A program made the translations under genes and the position numbers. Shown piece after piece: positions 26,929 to 35,322 of a stretch of 62,554 nt of DNA. The notes under the pieces are model-generated. The model did not search any database, was not told where the DNA came from, and saw nothing but the letters and a program-made list of their open reading frames with translations. The first letter of the stretch is position 1. The number at the start of each line of letters is the position of its first letter. Source of the stretch: Bacteroidota bacterium (lineage in GTDB: Bacteria; Bacteroidota; Bacteroidia; 2-12-FULL-35-15); NCBI GenBank assembly GCA_023251805.1, contig JAHEYB010000014.1:1-62554 (forward strand), in the 5' to 3' direction.

Positions 26929-27171
26929 ATGTCAAAAAATTTTTATAAAGTCGCACTCGTTGTTGTTCTAGTTTTATCACAAGCATTTGTCTCCAATACT
27001 TTTGCAGTTGGTATGGGAATGGGTATGGGAATGGGTATTCCTACTCCTTGTGGAGGACCATTTCCTCCTTGTCCGGTTCCTTTAGACAGTGGTGTAATGT
27101 TGCTTCTATTAGCTGGAGCACTCTACGGAGGCATCAAAATATATAATTCATTAAAAAAGAATCCTGCTTAA
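26929..27171 (+). CDS. Tiny secreted protein with exosortase-type C-terminal signal
   Basis: 80 aa. Residues 1-26 are a signal peptide with a likely NTFA/VG cut. Residues 27-50 are VGMGMGMGMGI followed by PTPCGGPFPPCPV, with two cysteines. PLDSG (51-55) is followed by a hydrophobic helix (about 56-68) and a basic end (KIYNSLKKNPA). This three-part end is the plan of PEP-CTERM and related exosortase signals. The PLDSG box resembles the P-I/L-D-G-G end called PID-CTERM in Bacteroidota (from memory). The exosortase gene is the next gene, 27 bases on. After both cuts only about 25 residues would remain, so the product is effectively a peptide. The surface role is unknown. Confidence 0.8.
   Translation: MSKNFYKVALVVVLVLSQAFVSNTFAVGMGMGMGMGIPTPCGGPFPPCPVPLDSGVMLLLLAGALYGGIKIYNSLKKNPA
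27010..27036 (+). repeat. Met-Gly codon repeat
   Basis: A perfect 12-base unit (GGTATGGGAATG) is repeated two and a quarter times in frame, encoding alternating Gly and Met just after the signal peptide cut. Confidence 0.8.
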
Positions 27172-27186
27172 CAGGATTCTTTTTTA
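27153..27186 (+). terminator. Intrinsic terminator overlapping the stop codon of the small exosortase substrate
   Basis: AAGAATCCTG (27157-27166) pairs perfectly with CAGGATTCTT (27172-27181) around a 5-base loop, and flanking A and T runs lengthen the stem and supply the U-tract. The TAA stop (27169-27171) lies in the loop. The exosortase ATG is 13 bases after the end, so read-through would be needed for co-expression. Confidence 0.85.
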
Positions 27187-27198
27187 TTACCTTTTTTC

Positions 27199-27711
27199 AT
27201 GAGTATTTCCTTTCTAAAAAATCCTGTTACTCGTTTTCTTGTTTTAGTTTTCTCCTTGTTTATCTTATGGTATCTGGTTTATAACCTTTGGCTTCACCCC
27301 GATGAACGACTGGATTTATTTGTTGTAGACATTACCATATCTATGAGCAAAACTGTGCTAGAATTTATGGGATATTCAGTTTATACCGGGGTTGATCGAC
27401 TGATTGGTATTGATGGAGCTTCAGGATTATGGATGGGAGATAACTGTAATGGAATAATTTTATTTAGTCTGTTTGCTTGGTTCATTGTTGCTTACAAAGG
27501 TAAAATTAAATACAAACTCATCTACATACCTCTTGGTGTAATTAGTATTCAATTATTAAATGTGCTTAGAGTTGTTGTTTTGGCAATTTTAGATACACAT
27601 TCACGTACTTGGACAGAATTTAATCATACCTATACCTTTACCATTATTGTGTATGGATACATCTTTTTTTTATGGATGGTTTGGGTAAATAAGTATTCAG
27701 AAAAAGAATAA
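27199..27711 (+). CDS. Exosortase/archaeosortase family transpeptidase (short Bacteroidota type)
   Basis: 170-aa membrane protein with about four to five helices. It has the three residues that define exosortases: Cys83 in GDNCNGIILFSLF, Arg124 in LLNVLRVVVLAIL and His143 in FNHTYTFTIIVYG. Exosortases cut proteins with a motif-helix-basic C-terminus at the inner membrane and pass them on for attachment or export. The proteobacterial EpsH type is larger; this compact size matches the single-domain exosortases of Bacteroidota. The only matching target in the window is the 80-aa protein immediately upstream, which suggests a dedicated one-enzyme, one-substrate pair. A terminator lies between the two genes. 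Its TAA abuts the stop of the convergent T9SS gene with no spacer. Which named Xrt subfamily it belongs to cannot be settled by eye. Confidence 0.88.
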   Translation: MSISFLKNPVTRFLVLVFSLFILWYLVYNLWLHPDERLDLFVVDITISMSKTVLEFMGYSVYTGVDRLIGIDGASGLWMGDNCNGIILFSLFAWFIVAYKGKIKYKLIYIPLGVISIQLLNVLRVVVLAILDTHSRTWTEFNHTYTFTIIVYGYIFFLWMVWVNKYSEKE

Positions 27712-30700
27712 CTACTTTTTAAAGAATTTCTTAACGATTGTTTCTTTTTCAGATTCAATCTTTATGAAATACAATCCTCTATAATCTTCCGGCAAATTAA
27801 GTGTTTCAGTTTGTTTGTCAACAACAAAATGCTGCTTCTCAACAATATTTTGTCCTAATAAATTATGAACAGAAACACTTACAGAAGTTAATTGATTATA
27901 ACTAAAAGTAATCACATTGCCTTCGGGAGTGGACAACACCTCAACAGCATTTTCTTCATCCACTATTGATTCCTGCACTTGTGCTTCTCTACAATTTCCA
28001 TTTTTATTGAAATGCAACACAAATCGTTGTTCATCTTGCATTATTTTCATTTCAAATTCATAAACATTGTTTTCAGATAAATTAATGAATCTATTTCTTA
28101 ATTTATCTTCTAATTGAATGCAAGAATAATCTTTCATAAAATCAAATCCGGAAGCAGAAATTTTATAATTGCCCGAAGTATTTACTTTAACTGAAAGTGG
28201 CGTTGAATAATTTTCATCGATAGCATTAAATGTGTTTAAATTAACTTTTACTCCATCAATGGTTGTGAATAAAGCAGGTGTAGCTTTGTTGGGACTAGCT
28301 CTAAAAGGTAAGTCCATGGCGTCAAAATTATCAGAAGCCATTTCTTTAGCAGCAACTTTAAATGCATGCGAAAAATTAGTTAAATCGCTCGAAATTTTTA
28401 ATGTGAAACAAGATGGAATTTTTGTTTCTGCCTTTATAGAACTGTTTGAAGTAGTAGTTTTAGCTGATTCGGGTACTTGTAAAGTTAATGAAGTAGCACC
28501 AGGTAACCCATAAACCCAAAATCCTTGAGCCGAGCCAATCTCAATTCCATCTGCAGAGGTGTATCCATTCCAATCACCAATTGTATAGTCATACATTTCA
28601 ACAAAATCATACAAACCACTAGCAGCACCGCCTGATGCTGCATAGATGCTAGCCCAAGAAACATTTGAAGCAAAAGGATTTCCAACCAAATTCCAACCTT
28701 GAACATTGTTAGAGATCAAAGCACTCAAATTTTGATTTCCTTGATTTGGAATTCCGATGACATTCATGGTCGTATTCGGAAGAGAGCCATAAGAATAATC
28801 ACCCGCTAAAAACACCTCATACCCTTTTCCCGCATTTAAAGTTGAACCCGAAGATGTTACAGGAGAATACACATCAGCCGTTTCATCATACGTATATGCG
28901 GAAGCGTAGGCAGTGGGTGGAGAATGAATATAACTAATTGCCGGTAATTCATTGTCCCAATCATTTATGGTAGCTGCTTGAACAGTAGATGATAAATCAG
29001 CGTAAGAAGTATCACGAGCAGTAATAAATCGTTGGATAATAAAATTGCCACTCAAAGAAGCGGAAGGCGCAACCTGCCCAATTCTAGCTGTTTTGGAAGC
29101 ATCCGACACCATTGTAAAAGACAATCCGTTTGTATTGAAATTTCCATTTAATGGGTTTATGACAGAATTTAATACATAGGCTCCTGTTAAAAGCTTCACT
29201 CCTCCCGAACTATTGTTCACGTCCAACTGATTAAACGTTGTAGTTCCCGTTCCAGATAATGTTTGAGCAGCACTACCATTAAAAACAATCGCTCCGTTTT
29301 GAGCATTAAAGACTCCATTATTAATCCAATTTCTTTTTATAGAGATAGAAAAATTAGATGCTGAAACATCCAAATTACTGCTTATTGTTAAATCGTTATT
29401 TACAATAATATTTCCGCTTAATATTTTAGTATTACTTCCAGCTGAAATTAAATTGTTGTAGGTAAAAGCGGGAATGAACTGAGAAATTGTGCCATTAAAA
29501 TTAATAGTGCTATTGGTTACTGTATAAATATTAGCCCCTGGTGTGAAACTAGAAGCAATACCCACTATTCCGGCTGCTGGCAATGTTCTGGAACCAGTTG
29601 ACGAGGACGTTAAATTAAAATAATTAAAAGCAGGAATTGTCTGAGCAACTGTACCATTAAAGTTTAATGTACTTCCAGAAATTGTATAGGTATTTGTAAA
29701 AGGAGTAAACACACCTGACACACCAATACTTCCTGAAGAAGCCAAGACCCTTGTTCCTGTGGAAGAAGAAGTTAAATGATTATAATTAAAGGCCGGAATA
29801 GTTTGTGCAACTGTTCCATTAAAATTAATTGTGTTTCCTGTTACAACATAAGTTGTTGTAAGCGATGATGGAGAAAATACGTTTGCTACGCCAACAATTG
29901 CCGCAGGAAAAGTCACCGTTCTAGTTCCATTTGTACTAACAGTTAAGGAACCATAATTTAAAGTGTTCACATTTTGATTTCCTGCTCCTATATAATCAAT
30001 ATTCAAACCCGATAACGTTTTACCTGCAATAGTATATTGTGAAACAAAATCAGGTGTTGCTGCAATTCTTGTAACACGAGCTGTTCCAGTTCCAGTCATT
30101 GTACCGGCACCACTCACCAAAACGCTTGCTGACGGTTCCAATATTGCGCTTGCCCCTATCGTTAAAGTTGTAACAACACTAAAATTAGTGCTGGCTGAAA
30201 CTGAAGCACTCGAGTTGGATATCATTAAATTTCTAAATGCTGTAGTTGTTGTTCCTGCTATCGATTGAGGAATTGTTCCATTCATGGTTACCGTTCCGGT
30301 ACCTGCAACAAATGAGCTGTTATTGGTAAAATTTCCACCTACATTTAAATTTAAATTGTTTGCATCCAGGGTTGTTGATGCAGAAATAAGCACATTTCTG
30401 TTGGCAATCGTAGCAGAAGTCATTGTTTTGGTGCTGCCACCTGAAACGGTAAGATTTGAGTAGCTTCCATCGTTTGGTAAAATCACGTTTTGATTTCCTG
30501 CGCGACTATATATAACTGTATTTCCAACAGCTGAAGCATTAAAAATATTTACTGAAAAATTTGCATTTGTAATTGCTAAATCTACACTACCCGTTGCTCC
30601 TTGAGCCCAACTACCAGTTCCTTTTAAACTTGAAGTTAATTTTAAGTTTGCATTGTTTGTATAAGAACCATTACAAGTGATATCATCAAAAATCAATGCG

Positions 30701-31839
30701 GTGGAGCCCCCTATTGTTTTTGAGCCTCCGGATAATGTCCACACTCCCAGATTGGCATTGAAGGTTCCATTAACAAAAATATTTCCGTTAATTCTATAAC
30801 TTTCCGCTACAACCGAATTAAAAAAACCTCCTGCATTCACTGTGAAATTATTAAAGACTTTTGTTCCTCTTACGTTGTTTATATCTAGTGTACCAGAAAT
30901 AGTAGTGTTCCCCGAAACATTGATTTTGATTCTGCTCAAATCACAAATACCGCTAACCACATTAAAGTCTCCTGCAATATTAAAAGTGGGTGTTGCTCCA
31001 GTAGCTAAAAAATCGCCACCAAACGTATTTAAGGTTCCATTAACAGTATATGTTTCAGCAGAAGAATTATCAAATTTTCCTGTTGCGTTTAAATTAACAT
31101 TGCCAAATGTATTTGCTCCTCCGGAGCTATTATCCCTGAGTGTTCCGCTGATAGAGGTTAATCCTGTTATAGTAATATTAATATTTCCCATTGTGGCTAT
31201 GGCTCCAGCAGGTATTATAAAAGAGCCTGTAACATTTAATATTCCGGAGCTCGACCCGGTTAAGTTTCCTCCATTCATAGTTAGATTTCCCAATACAGTA
31301 TAGGTTTCGGCCACAGTGCTAGTAAAACTTGCACCGGAATTTATAACAAGATTGGAAAACGTTTTGCTTCCTCCTGTATTATTAAAAGAAAGGGTTCCTG
31401 AAAGTGTAGTTGTACCGCTCACAGTTATGGCAACTCCCCCAATAGTACTGGATGCACCAGCCGGCTGCGTAAGCGCACCCGTAACATTAATAATTCCTAC
31501 CGAAGAACCTGATAAAATGGCTCCATTATTTAAAATTAATCCACCAACTCCAATGTTGATGGTAAAAGCTGAAGTCCAATTGGCTGTTCCATTTACAGTG
31601 AGGGAAAGGCAATTTGCTGGATTGCCATTCATTGTAACAGTTTTTCCTGAACAAATAACGACATCATCAGAAGCACCAGGTATTGTAGCTGCTGCCGCTC
31701 CCGAACATGACACTGTTGACCAGGTGGATGCAGTGTTCCAATTACCTGTGACCCTAGTATAAAAAGTGGAAGATTGGCCCTGAAAAGGCAGGAGAATTAA
31801 TACGATAAATAAAGTAAGGTAGCTGCTTCTTTTATTCAT
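27712..31839 (-). CDS. Giant T9SS-sorted surface protein with tandem beta-helix repeats
   Basis: 1375 aa from the ATG at 31839, which opens a typical signal peptide (MNKRSSYLTLFIVLILLPF). A start 25 codons earlier is unlikely. The mature N-terminus has the GNWNTASTWS...PGASDDVVI pattern. About 300 residues of ~75-aa repeats (each near an AETYTVxG motif) follow, then other Ser/Thr/Asn-rich repeats, including a regular 54-aa unit. From NFIIQRFITARD on, it is a close paralogue of the protein at 24476, ending in a type A sorting domain (VHNLLGQNIVEK, GLYFIKIES, KKFFKK). It is likely an extended adhesin or matrix protein delivered by T9SS. Its stop touches the stop of the exosortase gene, and it is read towards it. 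Confidence 0.88.
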   Translation of the reverse strand: MNKRSSYLTLFIVLILLPFQGQSSTFYTRVTGNWNTASTWSTVSCSGAAAATIPGASDDVVICSGKTVTMNGNPANCLSLTVNGTANWTSAFTINIGVGGLILNNGAILSGSSVGIINVTGALTQPAGASSTIGGVAITVSGTTTLSGTLSFNNTGGSKTFSNLVINSGASFTSTVAETYTVLGNLTMNGGNLTGSSSGILNVTGSFIIPAGAIATMGNINITITGLTSISGTLRDNSSGGANTFGNVNLNATGKFDNSSAETYTVNGTLNTFGGDFLATGATPTFNIAGDFNVVSGICDLSRIKINVSGNTTISGTLDINNVRGTKVFNNFTVNAGGFFNSVVAESYRINGNIFVNGTFNANLGVWTLSGGSKTIGGSTALIFDDITCNGSYTNNANLKLTSSLKGTGSWAQGATGSVDLAITNANFSVNIFNASAVGNTVIYSRAGNQNVILPNDGSYSNLTVSGGSTKTMTSATIANRNVLISASTTLDANNLNLNVGGNFTNNSSFVAGTGTVTMNGTIPQSIAGTTTTAFRNLMISNSSASVSASTNFSVVTTLTIGASAILEPSASVLVSGAGTMTGTGTARVTRIAATPDFVSQYTIAGKTLSGLNIDYIGAGNQNVNTLNYGSLTVSTNGTRTVTFPAAIVGVANVFSPSSLTTTYVVTGNTINFNGTVAQTIPAFNYNHLTSSSTGTRVLASSGSIGVSGVFTPFTNTYTISGSTLNFNGTVAQTIPAFNYFNLTSSSTGSRTLPAAGIVGIASSFTPGANIYTVTNSTINFNGTISQFIPAFTYNNLISAGSNTKILSGNIIVNNDLTISSNLDVSASNFSISIKRNWINNGVFNAQNGAIVFNGSAAQTLSGTGTTTFNQLDVNNSSGGVKLLTGAYVLNSVINPLNGNFNTNGLSFTMVSDASKTARIGQVAPSASLSGNFIIQRFITARDTSYADLSSTVQAATINDWDNELPAISYIHSPPTAYASAYTYDETADVYSPVTSSGSTLNAGKGYEVFLAGDYSYGSLPNTTMNVIGIPNQGNQNLSALISNNVQGWNLVGNPFASNVSWASIYAASGGAASGLYDFVEMYDYTIGDWNGYTSADGIEIGSAQGFWVYGLPGATSLTLQVPESAKTTTSNSSIKAETKIPSCFTLKISSDLTNFSHAFKVAAKEMASDNFDAMDLPFRASPNKATPALFTTIDGVKVNLNTFNAIDENYSTPLSVKVNTSGNYKISASGFDFMKDYSCIQLEDKLRNRFINLSENNVYEFEMKIMQDEQRFVLHFNKNGNCREAQVQESIVDEENAVEVLSTPEGNVITFSYNQLTSVSVSVHNLLGQNIVEKQHFVVDKQTETLNLPEDYRGLYFIKIESEKETIVKKFFKK
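29449..29961 (-). repeat. 54-residue (162-base) tandem repeats in the giant T9SS protein
   Basis: Two full units (29674-29835 and 29512-29673) and a partial third (29449-29511) each start [NS]T[IL]NFNGT[VI] and contain IPAFxYxxL and, in the full units, a VFTP-like block. A degenerate fourth lies before them at about 29836-29961. The exact 162-base spacing indicates recent duplication. Confidence 0.8.
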
Positions 31840-32004
31840 AATAATTTTCAAAACAATGTAAAATCTTACATGTGTTAAGAATATGCTAAATTTAGATAAA
31901 AGGTTGCATTGCAAAAAATAAATTAGACTAAATCGACCTTTTTGGCGATTAAATTGAGAGAAAAAAAGGAAATTATAACTTACAGGCTAAAACAAATTTA
32001 GTTG

Positions 32005-32012
32005 TAATTTTG
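32005..32012 (+). promoter_or_regulatory. Candidate -7 box before the four-helix membrane protein
   Basis: TAATTTTG matches TANNTTTG and lies only 5 bases before the GTG at 32018, so the transcript would begin at or near the start codon. No TTG is present at -33. Confidence 0.4.
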
Positions 32013-32017
32013 CAAAC

Positions 32018-32518
32018 GTGGAAAATCAAAAAATTAGCTTAAAAAAAATTAGCTTAATTATCGTTACAGCAATAACGGCTGTATTATTGGGCTTTCTGCG
32101 AGACTCCGTTTTTAAATCCATAAATGCTTTGCTCAGAGCTTGGGATTTAGATCAAGACTTCTTCCTTCCAAAATATCTCTCATTTTTGGAAAACTATGAG
32201 TACAATACATTAGTAAATATCAAATGGCTGCTAACTCTGCTTTTTAGCTTTTTATTCCTTTTTTTGTCAATTTTCGCTCTAAAACTCCTATTTAATAGCA
32301 AAAAACATATAAAAATTACCATTTTTACTTATTTTGGAATTATAGGTTTATCAACTATTTTTATCTTAATTGGCCTTGTTTGGCCTGGCCAATCCGAAAA
32401 AATGTATGAATTTGCTCGATTTCTTATGGGAATGGCCCAATCTCCTATTATCCTTATGATACTGATTCCGGCTTTCAAACTTTCTGAAAAAGAAAAAACA
32501 AAATCTTCAAACGAATAA
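32018..32518 (+). CDS. Four-helix membrane protein resembling exosortase-F-associated proteins
   Basis: 166 aa, GTG start. Four hydrophobic segments are seen, at about 11-27, 68-92, 98-122 and 134-154. Between the first two is a hydrophilic loop with an Arg-Asp pair right after helix 1 and a DFFLPKY segment. The last part reads RFLMGMAQSPIILMILIPAF before a basic tail. From memory this plan (charged pair after helix 1, RFL...P..L..LIPAF at the end, ~150 residues) matches the membrane protein found beside exosortase XrtF in Flavobacteria (TIGR04127). It is 4.3 kb from the exosortase here, separated by the giant T9SS gene. The link is tentative; otherwise it is a conserved protein of unknown function. 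Confidence 0.6.
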   Translation: MENQKISLKKISLIIVTAITAVLLGFLRDSVFKSINALLRAWDLDQDFFLPKYLSFLENYEYNTLVNIKWLLTLLFSFLFLFLSIFALKLLFNSKKHIKITIFTYFGIIGLSTIFILIGLVWPGQSEKMYEFARFLMGMAQSPIILMILIPAFKLSEKEKTKSSNE

Positions 32519-32530
32519 CAAACTAAATTT

Positions 32531-32538
32531 TACTTTTG
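32531..32538 (+). promoter_or_regulatory. Candidate -7 box for glyA
   Basis: TACTTTTG is a full TANNTTTG match 30 bases before the glyA ATG. The -33 position falls in the end of the upstream gene and lacks a clear TTG. Confidence 0.42.
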
Positions 32539-32567
32539 CAAACACCTAAAACCTATCACCAATTCAT

Positions 32568-33839
32568 ATGAAAAAAGATACCGCTATTTTTAGCCTTATT
32601 GCTGAAGAAAAAAAACGTCAAACTATTGGACTGGAACTTATCGCTTCCGAAAATTATGTTAGTGATGACGTGATGAAAGCAATGGGCTCTGTTCTTACTA
32701 ATAAGTATGCTGAAGGACTTCCTGGTAAACGTTATTACGGAGGATGCGAAGTCGTTGATAAAGTGGAACAACTAGCGATTGATAGGGCTAAAAAATTATT
32801 TAATGCCGAATGGGCAAACGTGCAACCACACTCAGGTGCCCAAGCAAATGCAGCTGTAATGCTGGCTATACTAAAACCAGGCGATAAAATTTTAGGATTC
32901 GACCTTTCTCATGGTGGACATTTAACACATGGCTCGCCTGTTAATTTTTCAGGCAAACTATATGTTCCCAGCTTTTACGGAGTAGAAGAAAAAACGGGGC
33001 GCGTTGACTTTAACAAAATTGAAGCAATAGCGATAAATGAAAAACCAAAATTAATTATTTGTGGAGCATCGTCTTATTCACGTGATTGGGATTACAAAAA
33101 ATTAAGAGCTGTGGCAGATAAAGTGGGTGCTTTATTGATGGCTGACATTTCACATCCATCGGGTTTGATAGCTCGTGGCTTAATGAACGATCCTTTGCCT
33201 TATTGCCATATTGTTACAACAACAACTCATAAAACTTTACGAGGACCAAGAGGTGGAATGATATTGATGGGGAAAGATTTTCAAAATCCTTGGGGAGATA
33301 AAACACCTAAAGGCGAAATAAAAATGATGTCACAATTGCTAGATGCTGCTGTCTTCCCAGGAACACAAGGCGGGCCACTAGAACACGTGATTGCTGCAAA
33401 AGCGGTTGCTTTTGGTGAAGCGCTGGATGACAGTTATATGAAATATTGTATTCAAGTGATGAAAAATGCGAAATTAATGGCTCAATGTTTTGTTGATAAA
33501 GGATATAAAGTAATTTCAGGCGGGACCGACAATCATTGTATGTTGATTGACCTTCGTTCAAAAGACCTGACTGGCAAACTAGCAGAAACAACCCTTGTGA
33601 AGGCCGACATAACAGTAAACAAAAACATGGTTCCATTTGATGATAAGTCACCTTTTGTTACATCGGGAATACGTATTGGAACTTCTGCAATAACCACACG
33701 CGGAATTAAAGAAAAACACATTCCTAAGATTGTGAATTTAATAGATAAAGTTTTGATGAATCACGGCAATGAAAAAGTCATTTCTGATGTAAAAAAAGAA
33801 GTAAATAAGTTAATGAAAGACTTTCCCCTTTTTTCATAA
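32568..33839 (+). CDS. glyA: Serine hydroxymethyltransferase
   Basis: 423 aa. Converts serine and tetrahydrofolate to glycine and methylene-tetrahydrofolate in the cytoplasm, the main source of one-carbon units. The family is certain: [46 protein letters not shown] (Asp193 and His196 at the PLP ring) and [14 protein letters not shown] with the PLP lysine at 222. [11 protein letters not shown] and [13 protein letters not shown] follow. Length is normal. It has a candidate promoter just upstream and a long-loop hairpin downstream, so it is probably a single-gene unit. No glycine riboswitch was seen. Confidence 0.98.
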   Translation: MKKDTAIFSLIAEEKKRQTIGLELIASENYVSDDVMKAMGSVLTNKYAEGLPGKRYYGGCEVVDKVEQLAIDRAKKLFNAEWANVQPHSGAQANAAVMLAILKPGDKILGFDLSHGGHLTHGSPVNFSGKLYVPSFYGVEEKTGRVDFNKIEAIAINEKPKLIICGASSYSRDWDYKKLRAVADKVGALLMADISHPSGLIARGLMNDPLPYCHIVTTTTHKTLRGPRGGMILMGKDFQNPWGDKTPKGEIKMMSQLLDAAVFPGTQGGPLEHVIAAKAVAFGEALDDSYMKYCIQVMKNAKLMAQCFVDKGYKVISGGTDNHCMLIDLRSKDLTGKLAETTLVKADITVNKNMVPFDDKSPFVTSGIRIGTSAITTRGIKEKHIPKIVNLIDKVLMNHGNEKVISDVKKEVNKLMKDFPLFS

Positions 33840-33856
33840 AAATTACTCGAGTTTTT

Positions 33857-33920
33857 AAAATGCCTGTAACCTTGAGGCGAGGATATTTATGCTTAAAAAC
33901 GCTAAAAACAGGCATTTTTT
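33857..33920 (+). terminator. Possible long-loop terminator or structured 3' end after glyA
   Basis: AAAATGCCTGT (33857-33867) is the exact complement of ACAGGCATTTT (33908-33918), followed by more Ts. The loop is 40 bases, longer than in most intrinsic terminators. Confidence 0.5.
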
Positions 33921-33934
33921 GCCAATTTCTTACC

Positions 33935-33964
33935 TTGCACATCTAAAATAATAGTTTATTTTTG
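33935..33964 (+). promoter_or_regulatory. Bacteroidota-type promoter for the E2 gene
   Basis: TTG (33935-33937), a 19-base spacer and TATTTTTG (33957-33964) match the TTG-N19-TANNTTTG consensus. The ATG at 34007 would be about 35 bases after the transcript start. Confidence 0.62.
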
Positions 33965-34006
33965 TAGCTCTTTAAACTAGGTTAATATTTACACGATTAC
34001 AAGATT

Positions 34007-35293
34007 ATGGCACAAGTAGAGTTGATAATGCCCAAAATGGGCGAAAGTGTTGCCGAAGCAACTATCATCAAATGGTTAAAAAAAGAAGGCGATATCATTG
34101 CAGCCGATGAAACAGTATTGGAAATAGCAACCGATAAAGTAGATTCTGAAATACCAGCTACAACGGGCGGCACCTTAATAAAAAGATTATTTAATGAAGG
34201 AGATGTTGTTCAGGTTGGAAAAGCAATTGCCATTATTTCTACCGATGCTACAGCCACAATTGAAACACCTGAAATAAAAACTCCTGTTGTTGCGCAAACC
34301 ATTACTGTCCAGAAAGAGTTGGCCGTTTCAGCAGTTCAAGAAGTTGTCCTAGAAAAAAACTCATCAGGAAAATTTTTCTCTCCATTGGTTCGCAACATTG
34401 CCAAACAAGAAGGCATTGCTATGGCTGAATTAGAAGGCATTTCGGGGACAGGCGCTAATGGCCGTGTAACAAAAAATGATATTTTAGCTTATATCCCAAA
34501 CAAAGGAAAACAAACAAAAGTTGTTCAGGAACAGGTTTCAAATAATGGTGTTTCACATGTAAAACCAGCTGTTTCAGTAAATGCCGGAGACGAAATAATT
34601 GAAATGGATCGTATGCGTAAACTTATTGCTGATCATATGGTAATGAGTGTTCATACATCACCGCACGTTACTTCTTTTGTGGAGGCTGATGTTACCAATA
34701 TTGTAAAATGGAGAGAAAAAGTAAAAAATAATTTCGAAAAAAGAGAAGGAGAAAAACTAACCTTCACTCCTATCTTCATTGAGGCACTGGTAAAAGCAAT
34801 AAAGGATTTTCCAATGATAAATGTGTCTTTAGATGGCACTAAAATTATTAAACGTAAAAATATAAATATTGGAATGGCTGCTGCATTGCCTTCAGGAAAC
34901 TTAATTGTCCCGGTTATAAAAAATGCAGACATGCTAAATTTGGTAGGAATTACCAAACAAGTAAATGATTTAGCGGGTCGCGCGCGCACAGGGAAACTAA
35001 ATCCCGATGATATACAAGGCGGAACGTATACAATTTCAAATGTTGGCTCTTTTGGGAATTTAATGGGTACACCAATTATCAATCAACCACAAGTGGCAAT
35101 TATGGCCGTTGGAGCAATCAAAAAGAAACCGGCTGTTATTGAAACAGTAGAAGGTGACTTAATTGGCATTCGTCATTTTATGTTTTTATCCCACTCCTAT
35201 GATCACCGTGTTGTTGATGGTTCTTTAGGTGGTCAATTTGTTCGAAGAGTTGCTGATTACCTTGAACAATGGGATATTAATAGAGAATTTTAA
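34007..35293 (+). CDS. 2-oxo-acid dehydrogenase complex E2 (dihydrolipoamide acyltransferase)
   Basis: 428 aa. The lipoyl domain spans residues 1-75, with the lipoylated Lys44 in EIATDKVDSE. A peripheral-subunit-binding domain lies at about 120-163 (FFSPLVRNIAKQEGI, GRVTKNDI), after an Ala/Val/Thr-rich linker. The catalytic domain has GTYTISNVGSFG and SHSYDHRVVDGSLGG, the HxxxDG active site, near the end. It is the core of a pyruvate, branched-chain or 2-oxoglutarate dehydrogenase. The MGESVAEATI opening and single lipoyl domain favour the branched-chain or 2-oxoglutarate type. E1 and E3 genes are not adjacent, which is common in Bacteroidota. Confidence 0.93.
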   Translation: MAQVELIMPKMGESVAEATIIKWLKKEGDIIAADETVLEIATDKVDSEIPATTGGTLIKRLFNEGDVVQVGKAIAIISTDATATIETPEIKTPVVAQTITVQKELAVSAVQEVVLEKNSSGKFFSPLVRNIAKQEGIAMAELEGISGTGANGRVTKNDILAYIPNKGKQTKVVQEQVSNNGVSHVKPAVSVNAGDEIIEMDRMRKLIADHMVMSVHTSPHVTSFVEADVTNIVKWREKVKNNFEKREGEKLTFTPIFIEALVKAIKDFPMINVSLDGTKIIKRKNINIGMAAALPSGNLIVPVIKNADMLNLVGITKQVNDLAGRARTGKLNPDDIQGGTYTISNVGSFGNLMGTPIINQPQVAIMAVGAIKKKPAVIETVEGDLIGIRHFMFLSHSYDHRVVDGSLGGQFVRRVADYLEQWDINREF

Positions 35294-35322
35294 ACTAACA
35301 AATTTGCTATAATTTAAAATTT

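Noticed and set aside
29449-29961. CRISPR-like array from evenly spaced repeats
   Set aside because: Units are 162 bases, diverged, and fully in frame within a coding region; no short identical repeats with unique spacers and no cas genes.
30842-31762. Two long open frames on the plus strand inside the giant T9SS gene
   Set aside because: They mirror the Ser/Thr/Gly repeats of the real gene, are rich in Val/Pro/Leu in a repetitive pattern, and have no signal or domain. The minus-strand frame has signal peptide and sorting domain.
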